Shown piece after piece: positions 8,504 through 17,068 of a DNA stretch of 64,000 bases. Made by a program: the position numbers and the translations under genes. The notes under the pieces are model-generated. The model saw nothing but the letters and a program-made list of their open reading frames with translations. It did not search any database and was not told the DNA's origin. Location of the stretch: positions 112,939 through 176,938 of the forward strand of contig NZ_FUYH01000004.1 of assembly GCF_900167605.1 (NCBI RefSeq). The letters run 5' to 3'. Source of the stretch: Caloramator quimbayensis (GTDB lineage: Bacteria > Bacillota > Clostridia > Clostridiales > Caloramatoraceae). Positions within the stretch are counted from its first letter, which is position 1. The number at the start of each line of letters is the position of its first letter.

Positions 8504-9457
8504 ATGACGGATGACAAAAGTATTTTAGAAACACTAAAAAGAGAAATACTGCCTCTTTTATCTCAGAGAGTGTCATTGATGATAGAAAGACTAAGCATTA
8601 ATGACATGAGTGGAATTGAAGAAATTAGAATGAGAGCAGATAAACCGCTTATGATATTTAAGGGTGGTGAAGATTTTTTTTTAGGTGAGCAGGGCCTACA
8701 AAAACATAACATTAAATCTTTTATAGTAGAAAGAAATGATATTGAAAGAACGCTTCAGCTTATGAGCGATTTTTCTATATATGCAGTTGAGGAAGATTTA
8801 AAACAGGGTTTTTTAACATTAAAAGGCGGTCATAGAGTTGGAATAGTGGGAAGGATTGTGCTTGAAGAAAACAGAATAAAAACGGTAAAGAACATATCAA
8901 GTTTGAATATAAGAGTTGCAAGAGAAGTTAAAGGATGTGGAATTTCTGCCGTAAAAGAGCTCTACTGTGATGGCGTAAAGCATACCCTTATAGTTTCTCC
9001 ACCAGGGTGCGGAAAGACTACTCTTTTAAGGGATATAATTAGGATTTTAAGCTGTGGATGTTCAGATATAAATTTAAGAGGATATAAGGTTGGTATTGTA
9101 GACGAAAGATCAGAGATTGCTGGGTGCTATCTTGGAATACCTCAAAAGGATGTGGGCATTAGGACAGACGTTATAGATGCATGCCCTAAAGTACAGGGTA
9201 TTTTTATGCTTTTAAGATCTATGTCTCCTGAAATAATAGCAGTTGATGAAATAGGAAGCTTAAAGGATGCTCAAGCTATTGAAGAAGCTATAAATTCAGG
9301 AGTTAAAGTAATTGCAACTGTTCATGGAAAAGATATGGATGAAGTTTTAAAAAGACCAGGTATAAAAAGTCTTATGGAGAATGAGGCCTTTGAAAGGGTA
9401 GTTATATTGAGCAGAAAAAGGGGGCCAGGAACGATTGATAAGATAATAAAGTTTTAA
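8504..9457 (+). CDS. spoIIIAA: stage III sporulation protein AA (ATPase)
   Basis: Mother-cell ATPase of the SpoIIIA-SpoIIQ channel between mother cell and forespore, related to type II/IV secretion ATPases. Walker A is SPPGCGKTTLL, a Walker B-like IIAVDEIG follows, and the R.DVID region is conserved. The frame opens at 8330 inside the previous gene, but AGGGGG at 8490-8495 supports ATG 8504 (ATG 8498 is too close). Length 317 residues is normal. First gene of an eight-gene operon. In Bacillus the operon is SigE-dependent; no convincing SigE site was found here. Confidence 0.95.
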   Translation: MTDDKSILETLKREILPLLSQRVSLMIERLSINDMSGIEEIRMRADKPLMIFKGGEDFFLGEQGLQKHNIKSFIVERNDIERTLQLMSDFSIYAVEEDLKQGFLTLKGGHRVGIVGRIVLEENRIKTVKNISSLNIRVAREVKGCGISAVKELYCDGVKHTLIVSPPGCGKTTLLRDIIRILSCGCSDINLRGYKVGIVDERSEIAGCYLGIPQKDVGIRTDVIDACPKVQGIFMLLRSMSPEIIAVDEIGSLKDAQAIEEAINSGVKVIATVHGKDMDEVLKRPGIKSLMENEAFERVVILSRKRGPGTIDKIIKF

Positions 9458-9482
9458 GAGCTTAAGAAAAAGGAGGGTTTTT

Positions 9483-10001
9483 ATGCTGAAAATTTTAGGA
9501 AGCATAATTGTTGTTGCATCAACTTCTGTTATTGGTTTTTTGTATGCGATGATATTTACTGAAAGGGTAAGGCAGATTAGGGATATGCAGTATGCTCTTA
9601 ATATTCTTGAATCAGAAGTGGTTTTCAAATCAACACCTGTAGCAGATGCGTTTTACTTTGTTTCACTGAATTGTACTGAAACTATAAAAAATATTTTCAA
9701 TCATATGAGCAATCTTATAAAAGACAGAAATGTACAGAGCATTTCAGAAGCTTTTGACAGCGCATTAAATGCCTTTAAATCTGATTTATATTTTGAAAAA
9801 GAAGAGACAGAAGTAATAAAGGCTTTTATGCAGACTCTCGGATGCGGGGATTTAGAAGCGCAGAAAAAGAATTTTAATATAACAGTTGAAAAGCTTAAAA
9901 ATTTTGAAAAAAATGCAGAAGAATCTAAGAGGAAAAATGAAAGGCTTTATAAATATCTTGGTGTTTGCTGCGGAATAATGATAGTAATAATTTTAATATA
10001 A
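9483..10001 (+). CDS. spoIIIAB: stage III sporulation protein AB
   Basis: A 172-residue membrane protein of the SpoIIIA complex, structurally related to GspF-type platform proteins. N-terminal helix (LKILGSIIVVASTSVIGFLYAM) and C-terminal helix (YLGVCCGIMIVIILI) flank a cytoplasmic helical domain with the family pattern RVRQIRDMQYALNILESEV. Preceded by AAGGAGGG and 25 bases after spoIIIAA. Confidence 0.93.
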   Translation: MLKILGSIIVVASTSVIGFLYAMIFTERVRQIRDMQYALNILESEVVFKSTPVADAFYFVSLNCTETIKNIFNHMSNLIKDRNVQSISEAFDSALNAFKSDLYFEKEETEVIKAFMQTLGCGDLEAQKKNFNITVEKLKNFEKNAEESKRKNERLYKYLGVCCGIMIVIILI

Positions 10002-10016
10002 AAGAGGTGAAAAATA

Positions 10017-10211
10017 ATGGATGTGGGGCTTATATTTAAAATTGCTGCAGTTGGCATACTGATAGCTGTGCTTGACAAGATACTAAAAAATCTGGGCAAG
10101 GATGAGCAGGCAACTCTTGTTACATTAACAGGATTAGTTGTTGTTTTAATGATGGTAATCGGTCTTATCAGCAGACTTTTTGATAGTATTAAAACCCTTT
10201 TTCAATTGTAG
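10017..10211 (+). CDS. spoIIIAC: stage III sporulation protein AC
   Basis: A 64-residue protein with two membrane helices (LIFKIAAVGILIAVLDKIL and TLTGLVVVLMMVIGLISRLF) joined by a short polar turn containing GKDEQA, the standard SpoIIIAC length and layout. It is a small membrane subunit of the SpoIIIA channel. Starts 16 bases after spoIIIAB with GAGGTGA. Confidence 0.93.
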   Translation: MDVGLIFKIAAVGILIAVLDKILKNLGKDEQATLVTLTGLVVVLMMVIGLISRLFDSIKTLFQL

Positions 10212-10222
10212 AAGGTGATTAA

Positions 10223-10609
10223 ATGGAAATAATTCAAATACTTATTATAGGTATAATTTCAACAGTAATTATAGTAATGCTTAAGGATGAGAAACCTGAG
10301 ATTGCAATGCAGATTAGTCTTGCGGCAGGGATTCTTATATTCCTTCTTATGATAAGCAGAATTACTATCGTTATTCAAGCGCTTCAGCAGATAGCTGCAA
10401 AGGTAAATATAGAATATACATACATCAATGTAGTGCTTAAAATAATTGCTATTGCATATCTTGCTTCCTTTGGAATAGAGATTTGTAAAGATGCTGGACA
10501 AACATCTATTGCAGGTAAGATAGAAATGGCAGGAAAGATACTCATAATCAGCCTATCAATACCAATATTGATGGCGGTAATGGACATGGTTCTAAAAATA
10601 ATGCCATAG
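10223..10609 (+). CDS. spoIIIAD: stage III sporulation protein AD
   Basis: A 128-residue polytopic membrane protein of the SpoIIIA channel with about four hydrophobic segments. The family signature YLASFGIEICKDAGQTSIAG is present near residue 80-100, followed by EMAGKILIISLSIPILMA. Preceded by GAAGGTGA and placed directly after spoIIIAC, as in all spoIIIA operons. Its stop abuts the ribosome site of spoIIIAE. Confidence 0.94.
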   Translation: MEIIQILIIGIISTVIIVMLKDEKPEIAMQISLAAGILIFLLMISRITIVIQALQQIAAKVNIEYTYINVVLKIIAIAYLASFGIEICKDAGQTSIAGKIEMAGKILIISLSIPILMAVMDMVLKIMP

Positions 10610-10618
10610 GTGAAAATT

Positions 10619-11761
10619 ATGAAAAAAAAATATATTATTTTAACCTTTTTATTTTTATTTTTATTAAACTTTAAGGCTTATGCAAAAGACGATAATAATC
10701 TTTTAGATATGTCAAAGCTTGAAACATTTTCACAAAGATTACAGGCAGAAGAAAACTATCTGCCAGATATAAGTTTTTCGAAAATGATTAGTACATACAA
10801 GGAAACAGGTTCAACAGGTATAACTTTAAAAACATTTTTACAAAGTCTTTTGAAGTATATATTTAATGAAGTGACTGCAAATTCAAGACTATTTGTTGAG
10901 CTTTTGATTATAGGCATATTATGTGCAATACTTCAAAACATACAAAATGCCTTTCAAAGCGATGGAATATCAAAAATAGCTTATTATGTATGCTTTTTGA
11001 TTATGGTAATCATAATAATAAAAAGCTTTACTGTATCGATTGACATTGGCAAGAAAGCAATAAACAGCATGATTGAATTTACCAATGCATTAATGCCGGC
11101 ATTGATTGTGCTTTTAGCAGCAGTTGGAGGATTTTCGTCAGCAGCAACCCTTGATCCTATTTTGATGTCTTCAATAAAAATTACGAGCGATATCATAAGA
11201 GACTTAATAATTCCAATGACTATGATAACTTCAATATTATATATCGTTAACAATTTAAGCGATGAGATAAAAATCTCAAAGCTTGCGGATTTAATTAAAC
11301 AGATAAATCTTTGGATACTTGCATTTATTATGACAATATTTACTGCTGTAGTAACTATAAGGTCACATGCCAGCTCAACTTTTGATGAGGTTGCAGTAAA
11401 ATCTGCAAAGTTTGCTGTTGATAACTTTATACCTGTTGTAGGAAAATGCTTGTCTGATGCTGTTACAACAGTTGCTGGCTATTCATTGATATTAAAGGAC
11501 GCAGTAAGCATAGCAGGTCTTATAATAATGGTTATTATCTGCATTTTTCCTTTGATTAAAATAATAATAGTTGCTTTAATTTATAAATTTGTCAGCGCAG
11601 TTATGGAGCCTATAGTTGATAAAAAAATTATAAATTGTTTAAGCGCTGTTGGAAATTCTATAACAATGATATTCGTATGCGTTTTATCAGTAGCAGTTAT
11701 GTTTTTTATTATGATAACTATTATAGCTCAAACTGGAAGATTTATTGTAATGGCAGGGTGA
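10619..11761 (+). CDS. spoIIIAE: stage III sporulation protein AE
   Basis: Large polytopic membrane subunit (about 380 residues) of the SpoIIIA channel. A signal peptide-like N-terminus ends near NFKAYAKD and is followed by about seven or eight hydrophobic segments; LLAAVGGFSSAATLDPIL is a recognisable conserved stretch. The frame also opens at GTG 10610, but AGGTG at 10608-10612 is correctly spaced for ATG 10619. The start codon is followed by nine A that remain in frame, in contrast to the A9 runs in two pilus genes. Confidence 0.94.
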   Translation: MKKKYIILTFLFLFLLNFKAYAKDDNNLLDMSKLETFSQRLQAEENYLPDISFSKMISTYKETGSTGITLKTFLQSLLKYIFNEVTANSRLFVELLIIGILCAILQNIQNAFQSDGISKIAYYVCFLIMVIIIIKSFTVSIDIGKKAINSMIEFTNALMPALIVLLAAVGGFSSAATLDPILMSSIKITSDIIRDLIIPMTMITSILYIVNNLSDEIKISKLADLIKQINLWILAFIMTIFTAVVTIRSHASSTFDEVAVKSAKFAVDNFIPVVGKCLSDAVTTVAGYSLILKDAVSIAGLIIMVIICIFPLIKIIIVALIYKFVSAVMEPIVDKKIINCLSAVGNSITMIFVCVLSVAVMFFIMITIIAQTGRFIVMAG

Positions 11762-11765
11762 TTAT

Positions 11766-12347
11766 ATGTTAGAATTTTTAAAAAGTTATATTTTATCAGT
11801 TACAGTTATAGTATTATTCCTTGCATTTATTGATATTATTCTTCCTGAAAATAGTATAAAAAAATATGCAAGATTTGTAACTGGACTTATAGTGATAGTA
11901 ACGATACTATCGCCTGTTTTTAAAATTTTTGATAGAAAAAACGATATTGAAACATATATATTAAGTTATCAAAATGAATATAATACTGTTTTTACTAATT
12001 CTAATCAGATAGATGTACAAAGGAAAGTAAAACTTCAAACTGAACAAATATTTAAAGAAAAATTAAAAGAGAGTATTGAGAAGGAAATATATAATTCAAC
12101 CAAAAAAAGATATTCCATAACGGATATAGCTTTGGATAAAGGAAATAGTGATGACATATACAGTTTTGCTAATATAAAGCAAATAAAGCTTAAAATTTTA
12201 GAGGATAACTCTTCAATAAAATCTGTAGATAAAGTAGTCATTGGAGAGGGAAATCAAAAGTATGATGAATATAGAGATGATGAGGTAGTTAAAATACTTC
12301 AAACAAAATATGATATAAATCCTTCTATTATAAAATTTGAAAAGTGA
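11766..12347 (+). CDS. spoIIIAF: stage III sporulation protein AF
   Basis: A 193-residue protein with two N-terminal membrane helices (YILSVTVIVLFLAFIDIILP and FVTGLIVIVTILSPVFKIF) and a soluble domain that ends in a ring-building-like fold. The ILP(E/D)NS..KYA motif after helix 1 is typical. Follows spoIIIAE by four bases with AGGGTGA. Role: subunit of the SpoIIIA channel, exact function unknown in the family. Confidence 0.92.
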   Translation: MLEFLKSYILSVTVIVLFLAFIDIILPENSIKKYARFVTGLIVIVTILSPVFKIFDRKNDIETYILSYQNEYNTVFTNSNQIDVQRKVKLQTEQIFKEKLKESIEKEIYNSTKKRYSITDIALDKGNSDDIYSFANIKQIKLKILEDNSSIKSVDKVVIGEGNQKYDEYRDDEVVKILQTKYDINPSIIKFEK

Positions 12348-12356
12348 GGGATTAGG

Positions 12357-12950
12357 ATGAATTTAAAAAAGTTTATAGAAAAATTAAATTCAAACAGAAA
12401 AAAGAGCATATATTATTTAATTGTTTTACTCCTTTGCGGTGTACTTTTAATACTTATTGGAGATATAACCTCTACCCTTTATTCTAAGAAGTCTAAGGAG
12501 ACTAAAAATACTGTTGAAGTTAACACTAATTCAAATATAATTACAACTTCTCAAAGCTTTGAGGATAAGGTAAAAAAGGATTTAATAGATACACTTTCCC
12601 AAATACAAGGAGTTGGAAAGGTAAGTGTTATGATATATTTTGAGGGAGGAAGCGAATCAGTTCCAGCCCTTAATGTAAATGATACAAATAAAAAGGTAGA
12701 GGAAAAAGACAGTCAGGGTGGAGTTAGAGTCACAACAGAAATGAGTAAAAATCAAAATGTCGTTATTATAAGCGAAGGAGGGAATAGTAAACCTTATATT
12801 ATAAAACAGATTAATCCATCAATAGGAGGAGTTATGGTTGTTGCTGAGGGAGCAAACAGTTCTGAAATAAAGGAGAGAATACTAAATTCAGTAAAAACAG
12901 TTCTTAATATACCTGCAAGCAAAGTATCAGTAATGCCAATGAAAAAGTAA
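12357..12950 (+). CDS. spoIIIAG: stage III sporulation protein AG
   Basis: A 197-residue bitopic protein whose extracellular ring-building domain forms a large oligomeric ring in the SpoIIIA channel. One membrane helix (YYLIVLLLCGVLLILIGDI) is followed by a Ser/Thr/Asn linker and the domain VGKVSVMIYFEGG, with the conserved tail ERILNSVKTVLNIPASKVSV. The region between (about residues 100-140) corresponds to the beta-triangle insertion. Start supported by GTGAGGGATTAGG. Confidence 0.94.
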   Translation: MNLKKFIEKLNSNRKKSIYYLIVLLLCGVLLILIGDITSTLYSKKSKETKNTVEVNTNSNIITTSQSFEDKVKKDLIDTLSQIQGVGKVSVMIYFEGGSESVPALNVNDTNKKVEEKDSQGGVRVTTEMSKNQNVVIISEGGNSKPYIIKQINPSIGGVMVVAEGANSSEIKERILNSVKTVLNIPASKVSVMPMKK

Positions 12951-13018
12951 TCTTTAATCAAGTATAATATTTAAGGCATTCACATATAATTATTTAGAAT
13001 AAATAATGGGGGGATATT

Positions 13019-13507
13019 ATGTCAAACTTAAGAAGGCAGACTATTATAATTGCTGTTTTAATAGTACTTATAGGATGTGCTGGGTATTTTGCAAAGAGGT
13101 TTAATGATACTGCTCAAAACACAGGGGCACTAAGTTCAAGCCTTAAAAAGCAGACAACTAACTTTTTTGCTGAATCGAGGATGGGAAGAGACAACCAAAG
13201 AAGCGCAATGAAGGAAGAATTTGAAAAGATAATAAGCGATGACAAGGCAAATAAAGAAGCAAAAGCAGCCGCTTCTACAAAACTTATGCAGATTTTAGAT
13301 TGGGGCAACAAAGAAAACACAGTAGAAACCCTCGTTAAGGAAAGAGGTTTTGAAGATGCGATATGCTTTATTGATGACAATGGAGTTGAACTTTGTGTAA
13401 AAACCAATGAACAGCTGACAGAGGAACAGGCAAATCAGTTAAAGGATATTATAGTAAGAACAACTCATGTTTCCCCTTCTAATATAACTATTAAATCAAA
13501 GCAATAA
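13019..13507 (+). CDS. spoIIIAH: stage III sporulation protein AH
   Basis: A 162-residue bitopic mother-cell protein whose extracellular domain binds forespore SpoIIQ to build the channel. N-terminal helix (QTIIIAVLIVLIGCAGYFA), a polar linker, and a ring-building domain with EKIISDDKANKEAKAAA and ETLVKERGFEDAICFID. Preceded by TGGGGGGA. The 68-base gap after spoIIIAG is the longest in the operon and contains AT-rich promoter-like sequence but no clear site. A terminator follows. Confidence 0.94.
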   Translation: MSNLRRQTIIIAVLIVLIGCAGYFAKRFNDTAQNTGALSSSLKKQTTNFFAESRMGRDNQRSAMKEEFEKIISDDKANKEAKAAASTKLMQILDWGNKENTVETLVKERGFEDAICFIDDNGVELCVKTNEQLTEEQANQLKDIIVRTTHVSPSNITIKSKQ

Positions 13508-13520
13508 TGATTAACAAAAT

Positions 13521-13557
13521 AATGCGGCGAAGATTCGAATAATAATTTCGCCGCATT
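13521..13557 (+). terminator. intrinsic terminator of the spoIIIA operon
   Basis: AATGCGGCGAA (13521-13531) pairs perfectly with TTCGCCGCATT (13547-13557), an 11-base stem with a 15-base loop. Only a short, interrupted T run follows (ATATAGTTTTG), so termination may be partial. Confidence 0.75.
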
Positions 13558-13565
13558 ATATAGTT

Positions 13566-13594
13566 TTGTAAAATTATTGATTTTTTGCTATAAT
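13566..13594 (+). promoter_or_regulatory. SigA-type promoter of the asp23 gene
   Basis: TTGTAA (13566-13571), 17-base spacer, TATAAT (13589-13594) preceded by TGC (extended -10). It lies between the spoIIIA terminator and the Asp23 gene, 45 bases from its start. Confidence 0.7.
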
Positions 13595-13638
13595 AGATGT
13601 AGACTTAGAATATAGATTTTGTGCAGGAGGTGGTAATA

Positions 13639-14034
13639 ATGGATGAAAATACAACTATGATAAATGAAGTTGGAGAAGTTAAAATTGCTCCTGAGGTTGT
13701 GAATATTATAGCATCCCTTGCAGCAACTGAAGTTAAAGGTGTTGCAGGTATGAGTGGAGGATTTACTGATGATATTGCTGAAAAGTTTGGAATGAAATCC
13801 TCAAATAAAGGTATAAAAGTTCAACTTGGAGAAGAAGAGGTTGTAATAGATCTTTTCCTAATATTAGAATATGGATTTAGAATTCCCGAAGTTGCATGGG
13901 AAGTTCAGCAGAATGTAAAGAAAGCTGTTGAAACTATGACAGGACTTAAGGTCGTTGAAGTAAATATACATGTTCAGGGTATAAATATTTTAAAAGAGCA
14001 AAAGGAAGAAGAGACAGTTAAAAAAACAAAGTAA
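13639..14034 (+). CDS. Asp23/Gls24 family envelope protein
   Basis: A 131-residue cytosolic Asp23-domain protein, YqhY type. The family core is visible: GEVKIAPEVVNIIASLAATEV, GVAGMSGGF, and the closing VVEVNIHVQGI. In staphylococci Asp23 is held at the membrane by AmaP, and the same partner follows here. ATG 13639 follows AGGAGGTGG; the frame extends to GTG 13621, which lacks a ribosome site. In Bacillus yqhY also lies between spoIIIA and nusB. Confidence 0.93.
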   Translation: MDENTTMINEVGEVKIAPEVVNIIASLAATEVKGVAGMSGGFTDDIAEKFGMKSSNKGIKVQLGEEEVVIDLFLILEYGFRIPEVAWEVQQNVKKAVETMTGLKVVEVNIHVQGINILKEQKEEETVKKTK

Positions 14035-14040
14035 TATTTG

Positions 14041-14069
14041 TTAACCCTCTATTATAGAGGGTTAATTTT
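14041..14069 (+). terminator. perfect 10-base hairpin between asp23 and amaP
   Basis: TTAACCCTCT (14041-14050) pairs perfectly with AGAGGGTTAA (14056-14065) over ATTAT, followed by TTTTA. It starts six bases after the asp23 stop. The stem and T run look like a weak terminator that would lower expression of amaP relative to asp23. Confidence 0.7.
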
Positions 14070-14091
14070 AAATTACAAAGGAGATGAATTT

Positions 14092-14634
14092 ATGAACAGT
14101 TTGAATAAGTTTATACTTATTCTGTATATTTTAGGGCTTACATGTCTTTATGTGCTTTTTATGCTTATTCCATTAAATTATGTATCCTATAGTCAGGTTA
14201 TACAGTATTTGAATGATTTATACGGTGCATATAAATGGTATTATTTAACAGGAACTGTACTTCTAATTATTCTAAACATATATATAATTGCTTCTCTTTT
14301 TAAAGGCTCAGAATCTTCAAAGCTTGGAGTCTTAAAAAGTATGCCTGAGGGAGACATGTACATATCAAATGAAACCATAAAGTCCCTTGTTCTTAAAACT
14401 GTAAGCCAGACAAAGGGAGTAAAGGATGTTAAAGTTTTTGTAAAGCCCGGAAGAGATAATATGAATATACTTATAAAAGCTCTAATTCTTCCTGATATAA
14501 ATATACCTAATACGATTAAACAGATACAAGAAAATATTAGAACTTATATAGAAAATGTTGCAGAAATTCCAGTTGGAGAGATAAAAGTTGTTGTAGAAGA
14601 TATAGCTCAAAGTACAAAGCTTCGTTTTGAATAG
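14092..14634 (+). CDS. amaP: AmaP-like membrane anchor for Asp23 (alkaline shock response)
   Basis: A 180-residue protein with two N-terminal membrane helices (FILILYILGLTCLYVLFML and YYLTGTVLLIILNIYIIASL) and a cytoplasmic Asp23-like domain ending VGEIKVVVEDI. This is the AmaP layout, which anchors Asp23 at the membrane in staphylococci. ATG 14092 follows AAAGGAGATGA; the frame opens earlier at 14038 across the hairpin, which is not a credible start. Confidence 0.88.
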   Translation: MNSLNKFILILYILGLTCLYVLFMLIPLNYVSYSQVIQYLNDLYGAYKWYYLTGTVLLIILNIYIIASLFKGSESSKLGVLKSMPEGDMYISNETIKSLVLKTVSQTKGVKDVKVFVKPGRDNMNILIKALILPDINIPNTIKQIQENIRTYIENVAEIPVGEIKVVVEDIAQSTKLRFE

Positions 14635-14648
14635 AGAGGTGTTTTAAG

Positions 14649-14873
14649 ATGTGGAAAGAAGTTATTTTAAATATCTTCCACAATAACCAGGGAAAATTTA
14701 TCGGAACAATAGCAGGACTTATAATTGCAGTATTTATATTATTGATTGGATTTTTTAAAACACTGTTTATTGCAATATGCGCATTTATAGGGTATTATAT
14801 TGGAAAAAAGATAGATAATAAAGAGAGTATAGTAGAAATAATACAAAAAATACTTCCTGATGAATGGAGATAA
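14649..14873 (+). CDS. DUF2273 small membrane protein
   Basis: A 74-residue protein with two hydrophobic segments (GTIAGLIIAVFILLIGFF and TLFIAICAFIGYYIGKKID) and the family ending GYYIGKKID...I..IL. DUF2273 proteins commonly travel with Asp23 and AmaP, and this gene is 14 bases after amaP with AGAGGTG. Function unknown; likely part of the same envelope-stress complex. Confidence 0.88.
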   Translation: MWKEVILNIFHNNQGKFIGTIAGLIIAVFILLIGFFKTLFIAICAFIGYYIGKKIDNKESIVEIIQKILPDEWR

Positions 14874-14888
14874 TTGGAGGAATGATTG

Positions 14889-15308
14889 ATGAGCAGAAAA
14901 CTTGCAAGAGAAACAGCAATGACATTGATATATCAGATGGACTTAAATAATTCAAAGGCATCGGAAGTTTTAGATAATTTTTTTGAAAATAACGATACAG
15001 AGTTTGAAAGCGATGATGTTGAATACATAAAAAGCTGTGTTTCTGGAGTAGAAGAAAACCTTAATATGGTAAACAGCTATATTGAGAAATATTTAAAATC
15101 AGGATGGAAAATAGGCAGGATTTCAAAGGTAGATCTTGCAATATTAAGGCTTGGTATATATGAAATGCTGCTAAGAGATGATGTGCCGCCAAAAGTTGCA
15201 GTAAATGAAGCCGTAGAAATTGCGAAAAAATACAGCACAGAAGAGTCGAAAGCTTTTATAAACGGCATACTTGGCAACATAATAAGGGAGATAAAGGATA
15301 ATGCATAG
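14889..15308 (+). CDS. nusB: transcription antitermination factor NusB
   Basis: A 139-residue all-helical RNA-binding protein that with NusE binds boxA in rRNA leader antitermination. Family motifs ARETAMTLIYQMDL, LRLGIYEMLLRDDVPPKVAVNEAVEIAKKY and AFINGILGNI are all present. ATG 14889 is spaced eight bases after TTGGAGG; a TTG at 14886 is in frame but too close. It overlaps the next gene by eight bases. Confidence 0.96.
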   Translation: MSRKLARETAMTLIYQMDLNNSKASEVLDNFFENNDTEFESDDVEYIKSCVSGVEENLNMVNSYIEKYLKSGWKIGRISKVDLAILRLGIYEMLLRDDVPPKVAVNEAVEIAKKYSTEESKAFINGILGNIIREIKDNA

Positions 15309-16221
15309 GGTATTAGGAATAGATACAAGCAATTATACCACATCCGTTGCAATTGTTGATAATGGAAGCATCGTTTATGATAATAGAAAACTGCTTAAAG
15401 TAAAAGAAGGAGAAAAGGGCTTGAGACAATCTGAAGCCCTTTTTCAGCATGTAAACAATCTTCCATCTCTTTTAAACGATAAAACTGTAAAAAGCCTTGA
15501 TGCAGTATGCGTGAGTATAAAACCAAGACCAAAGGAAGAATCCTATATGCCTGTATTTAAAGCAGGTCAAAGCATTGCAGAAGCAGTAGCCTATACCAAT
15601 AATATAAAAATTTTTTATACAACGCATCAGGAGGGGCACATTGAAGCTGCATGCCGTTCAATTGATTTTGAGTATAAGGAATTTATTGCATTTCATCTGT
15701 CAGGAGGAACTTCTGAGGTTTTATATGTAAAAAGGGATAAAAATTATATTATAGAAAAAATTGGAGGAACAAAAGATATAAGCTTTGGACAGCTTGTTGA
15801 TAGAATTGGAGTAGCATTAGGATATGAGTTTCCTTCAGGAAGTTATGTGGATTTAAAAGCATTGCGCTGTGTTAACTCTGAACTTAGAATACCATCAAGG
15901 GTGGATGGATTAGAATTTAATCTTTCTGGGCAGGAAACTTTAGGATTAAAATATATAGATAAAGGCTATAATCATGAAGAGATATGTTATGCTGTCATGT
16001 TATGTGCTGCAAAAACTATAGAGAAAGTTATTATAAATTCATTAAAGACTTATAAGCTTCCTGTTTTAATAATGGGGGGAGTAGCATCGAGCAGCTTTTT
16101 GAAAAATTATATAACAAAAAAATTTTTCAATAGCGTATTTTTTTCTAATCCTAAATATGCATCAGATAATGCAACTGGAGTTGCATTTATTGGATATATG
16201 AATTTGGGAGGTGCTTTTTAA
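15301..16221 (+). CDS. TsaD/Kae1-like paralogue
   Basis: A 306-residue ASKHA-fold protein related to TsaD (t6A37 tRNA modification) but distinct. The N-terminus VLGIDTSNYTTSVAIVD is TsaD-like, the first metal site reads HQEGHIEAA in place of HMEGH, and GGTSEVLYV and MGGVASSSFL follow. Clostridia carry this paralogue, often labelled O-sialoglycoprotein endopeptidase, between nusB and folD or xseA, beside a canonical TsaD elsewhere. Both His of the HxxxH site are kept. Function of the paralogue is not known. Confidence 0.85.
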   Translation: MHRVLGIDTSNYTTSVAIVDNGSIVYDNRKLLKVKEGEKGLRQSEALFQHVNNLPSLLNDKTVKSLDAVCVSIKPRPKEESYMPVFKAGQSIAEAVAYTNNIKIFYTTHQEGHIEAACRSIDFEYKEFIAFHLSGGTSEVLYVKRDKNYIIEKIGGTKDISFGQLVDRIGVALGYEFPSGSYVDLKALRCVNSELRIPSRVDGLEFNLSGQETLGLKYIDKGYNHEEICYAVMLCAAKTIEKVIINSLKTYKLPVLIMGGVASSSFLKNYITKKFFNSVFFSNPKYASDNATGVAFIGYMNLGGAF

Positions 16222-16222
16222 A

Positions 16223-17068
16223 ATGGGTATTATCATGGATGGAAAGAAAATAGCAGAGGGTATAAGGACAGAATTGTCAGAGAAAATAAAAAAGATTGAA
16301 ATGGAAAAGAAAGTTAAACCAACTCTTGCAACGATTATAGTAGAAGGTGATGAAGCTTCAGCTTCTTATGTTAAAAACAAAGAAAAGGTATGCCTTCAAA
16401 CAGGTCTTGGTTCTGTAACTTATGAACTAAAAAAAGATACAAAGGAAGAAGAACTGATAGAGATTATTAAAGAATTAAACAGCAGAGAGGATATACACGG
16501 AATAATTGTACAGGTTCCCCTGCCAAAGCAAATAAACGAAAACAAAATAGCAAGTTTAATCGATTATCGTAAGGATGTTGACTGCTTTAATCCTGAAAAT
16601 GCAGGAAGGCTGTTTAGAGGAGAAAAGTGCTTAATGCCCTGTACTCCCAAAGGCATAATAAGGCTTATGAAAGAATACGGTATTGAAATATCAGGCAAAA
16701 AAGCTGCAGTAGTAGGTAGAAGTAACATAGTTGGGAAACCTGCAGCTATTATGCTTTTAAACAATAATGCAACTGTAGTTTTGTGTCACTCGAAAACTTC
16801 TGATTTAAAGTCACAGCTTATAGATTGTGATATAATTGTAAGTGCAGTAGGAAAGCCTATGCTTATTACTGCCGATATGGTAAAAGAAGGGGCAGTTGTA
16901 ATAGATGCAGGAACAACTATGGTAGATGGAAAACTCAAAGGAGATGTTGATTTTGAAAACGTATTAAAAAAGGCATCGTATATAACTCCTGTTCCAGGTG
17001 GAGTAGGGTCAATGACAACAACGATGCTCATTGAAAATGTTTTGGAGGCTTTTAATAATTATGAGTAA
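16223..17068 (+). CDS. folD: methylenetetrahydrofolate dehydrogenase/cyclohydrolase
   Basis: Bifunctional one-carbon enzyme interconverting methylene-, methenyl- and formyl-tetrahydrofolate with NADP. Catalytic Lys in SYVKNKEK, folate motif VQVPLPKQI, NADP loop VVGRSNIVGKP and the terminal PVPGGVGSMTT are present. ATG 16223 is spaced after GGGAGGTG; GTG 16211 and ATG 16235 are alternatives. 281 residues is normal. Its end overlaps the xseA start by eight bases. Confidence 0.96.
   Translation: MGIIMDGKKIAEGIRTELSEKIKKIEMEKKVKPTLATIIVEGDEASASYVKNKEKVCLQTGLGSVTYELKKDTKEEELIEIIKELNSREDIHGIIVQVPLPKQINENKIASLIDYRKDVDCFNPENAGRLFRGEKCLMPCTPKGIIRLMKEYGIEISGKKAAVVGRSNIVGKPAAIMLLNNNATVVLCHSKTSDLKSQLIDCDIIVSAVGKPMLITADMVKEGAVVIDAGTTMVDGKLKGDVDFENVLKKASYITPVPGGVGSMTTTMLIENVLEAFNNYE

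Noticed and set aside
10619..10633. A9 run at the start of spoIIIAE as another frameshift site
   Set aside because: The run encodes Lys-Lys-Lys after the ATG and the frame continues normally. The same holds for the A9 after the GTG of the VWA gene at 48770.
12965..12990. SigE-like promoter before spoIIIAH (TAATATT with CATATAAT)
   Set aside because: Both halves match well but are only 11 bases apart; not acceptable without mapping data.
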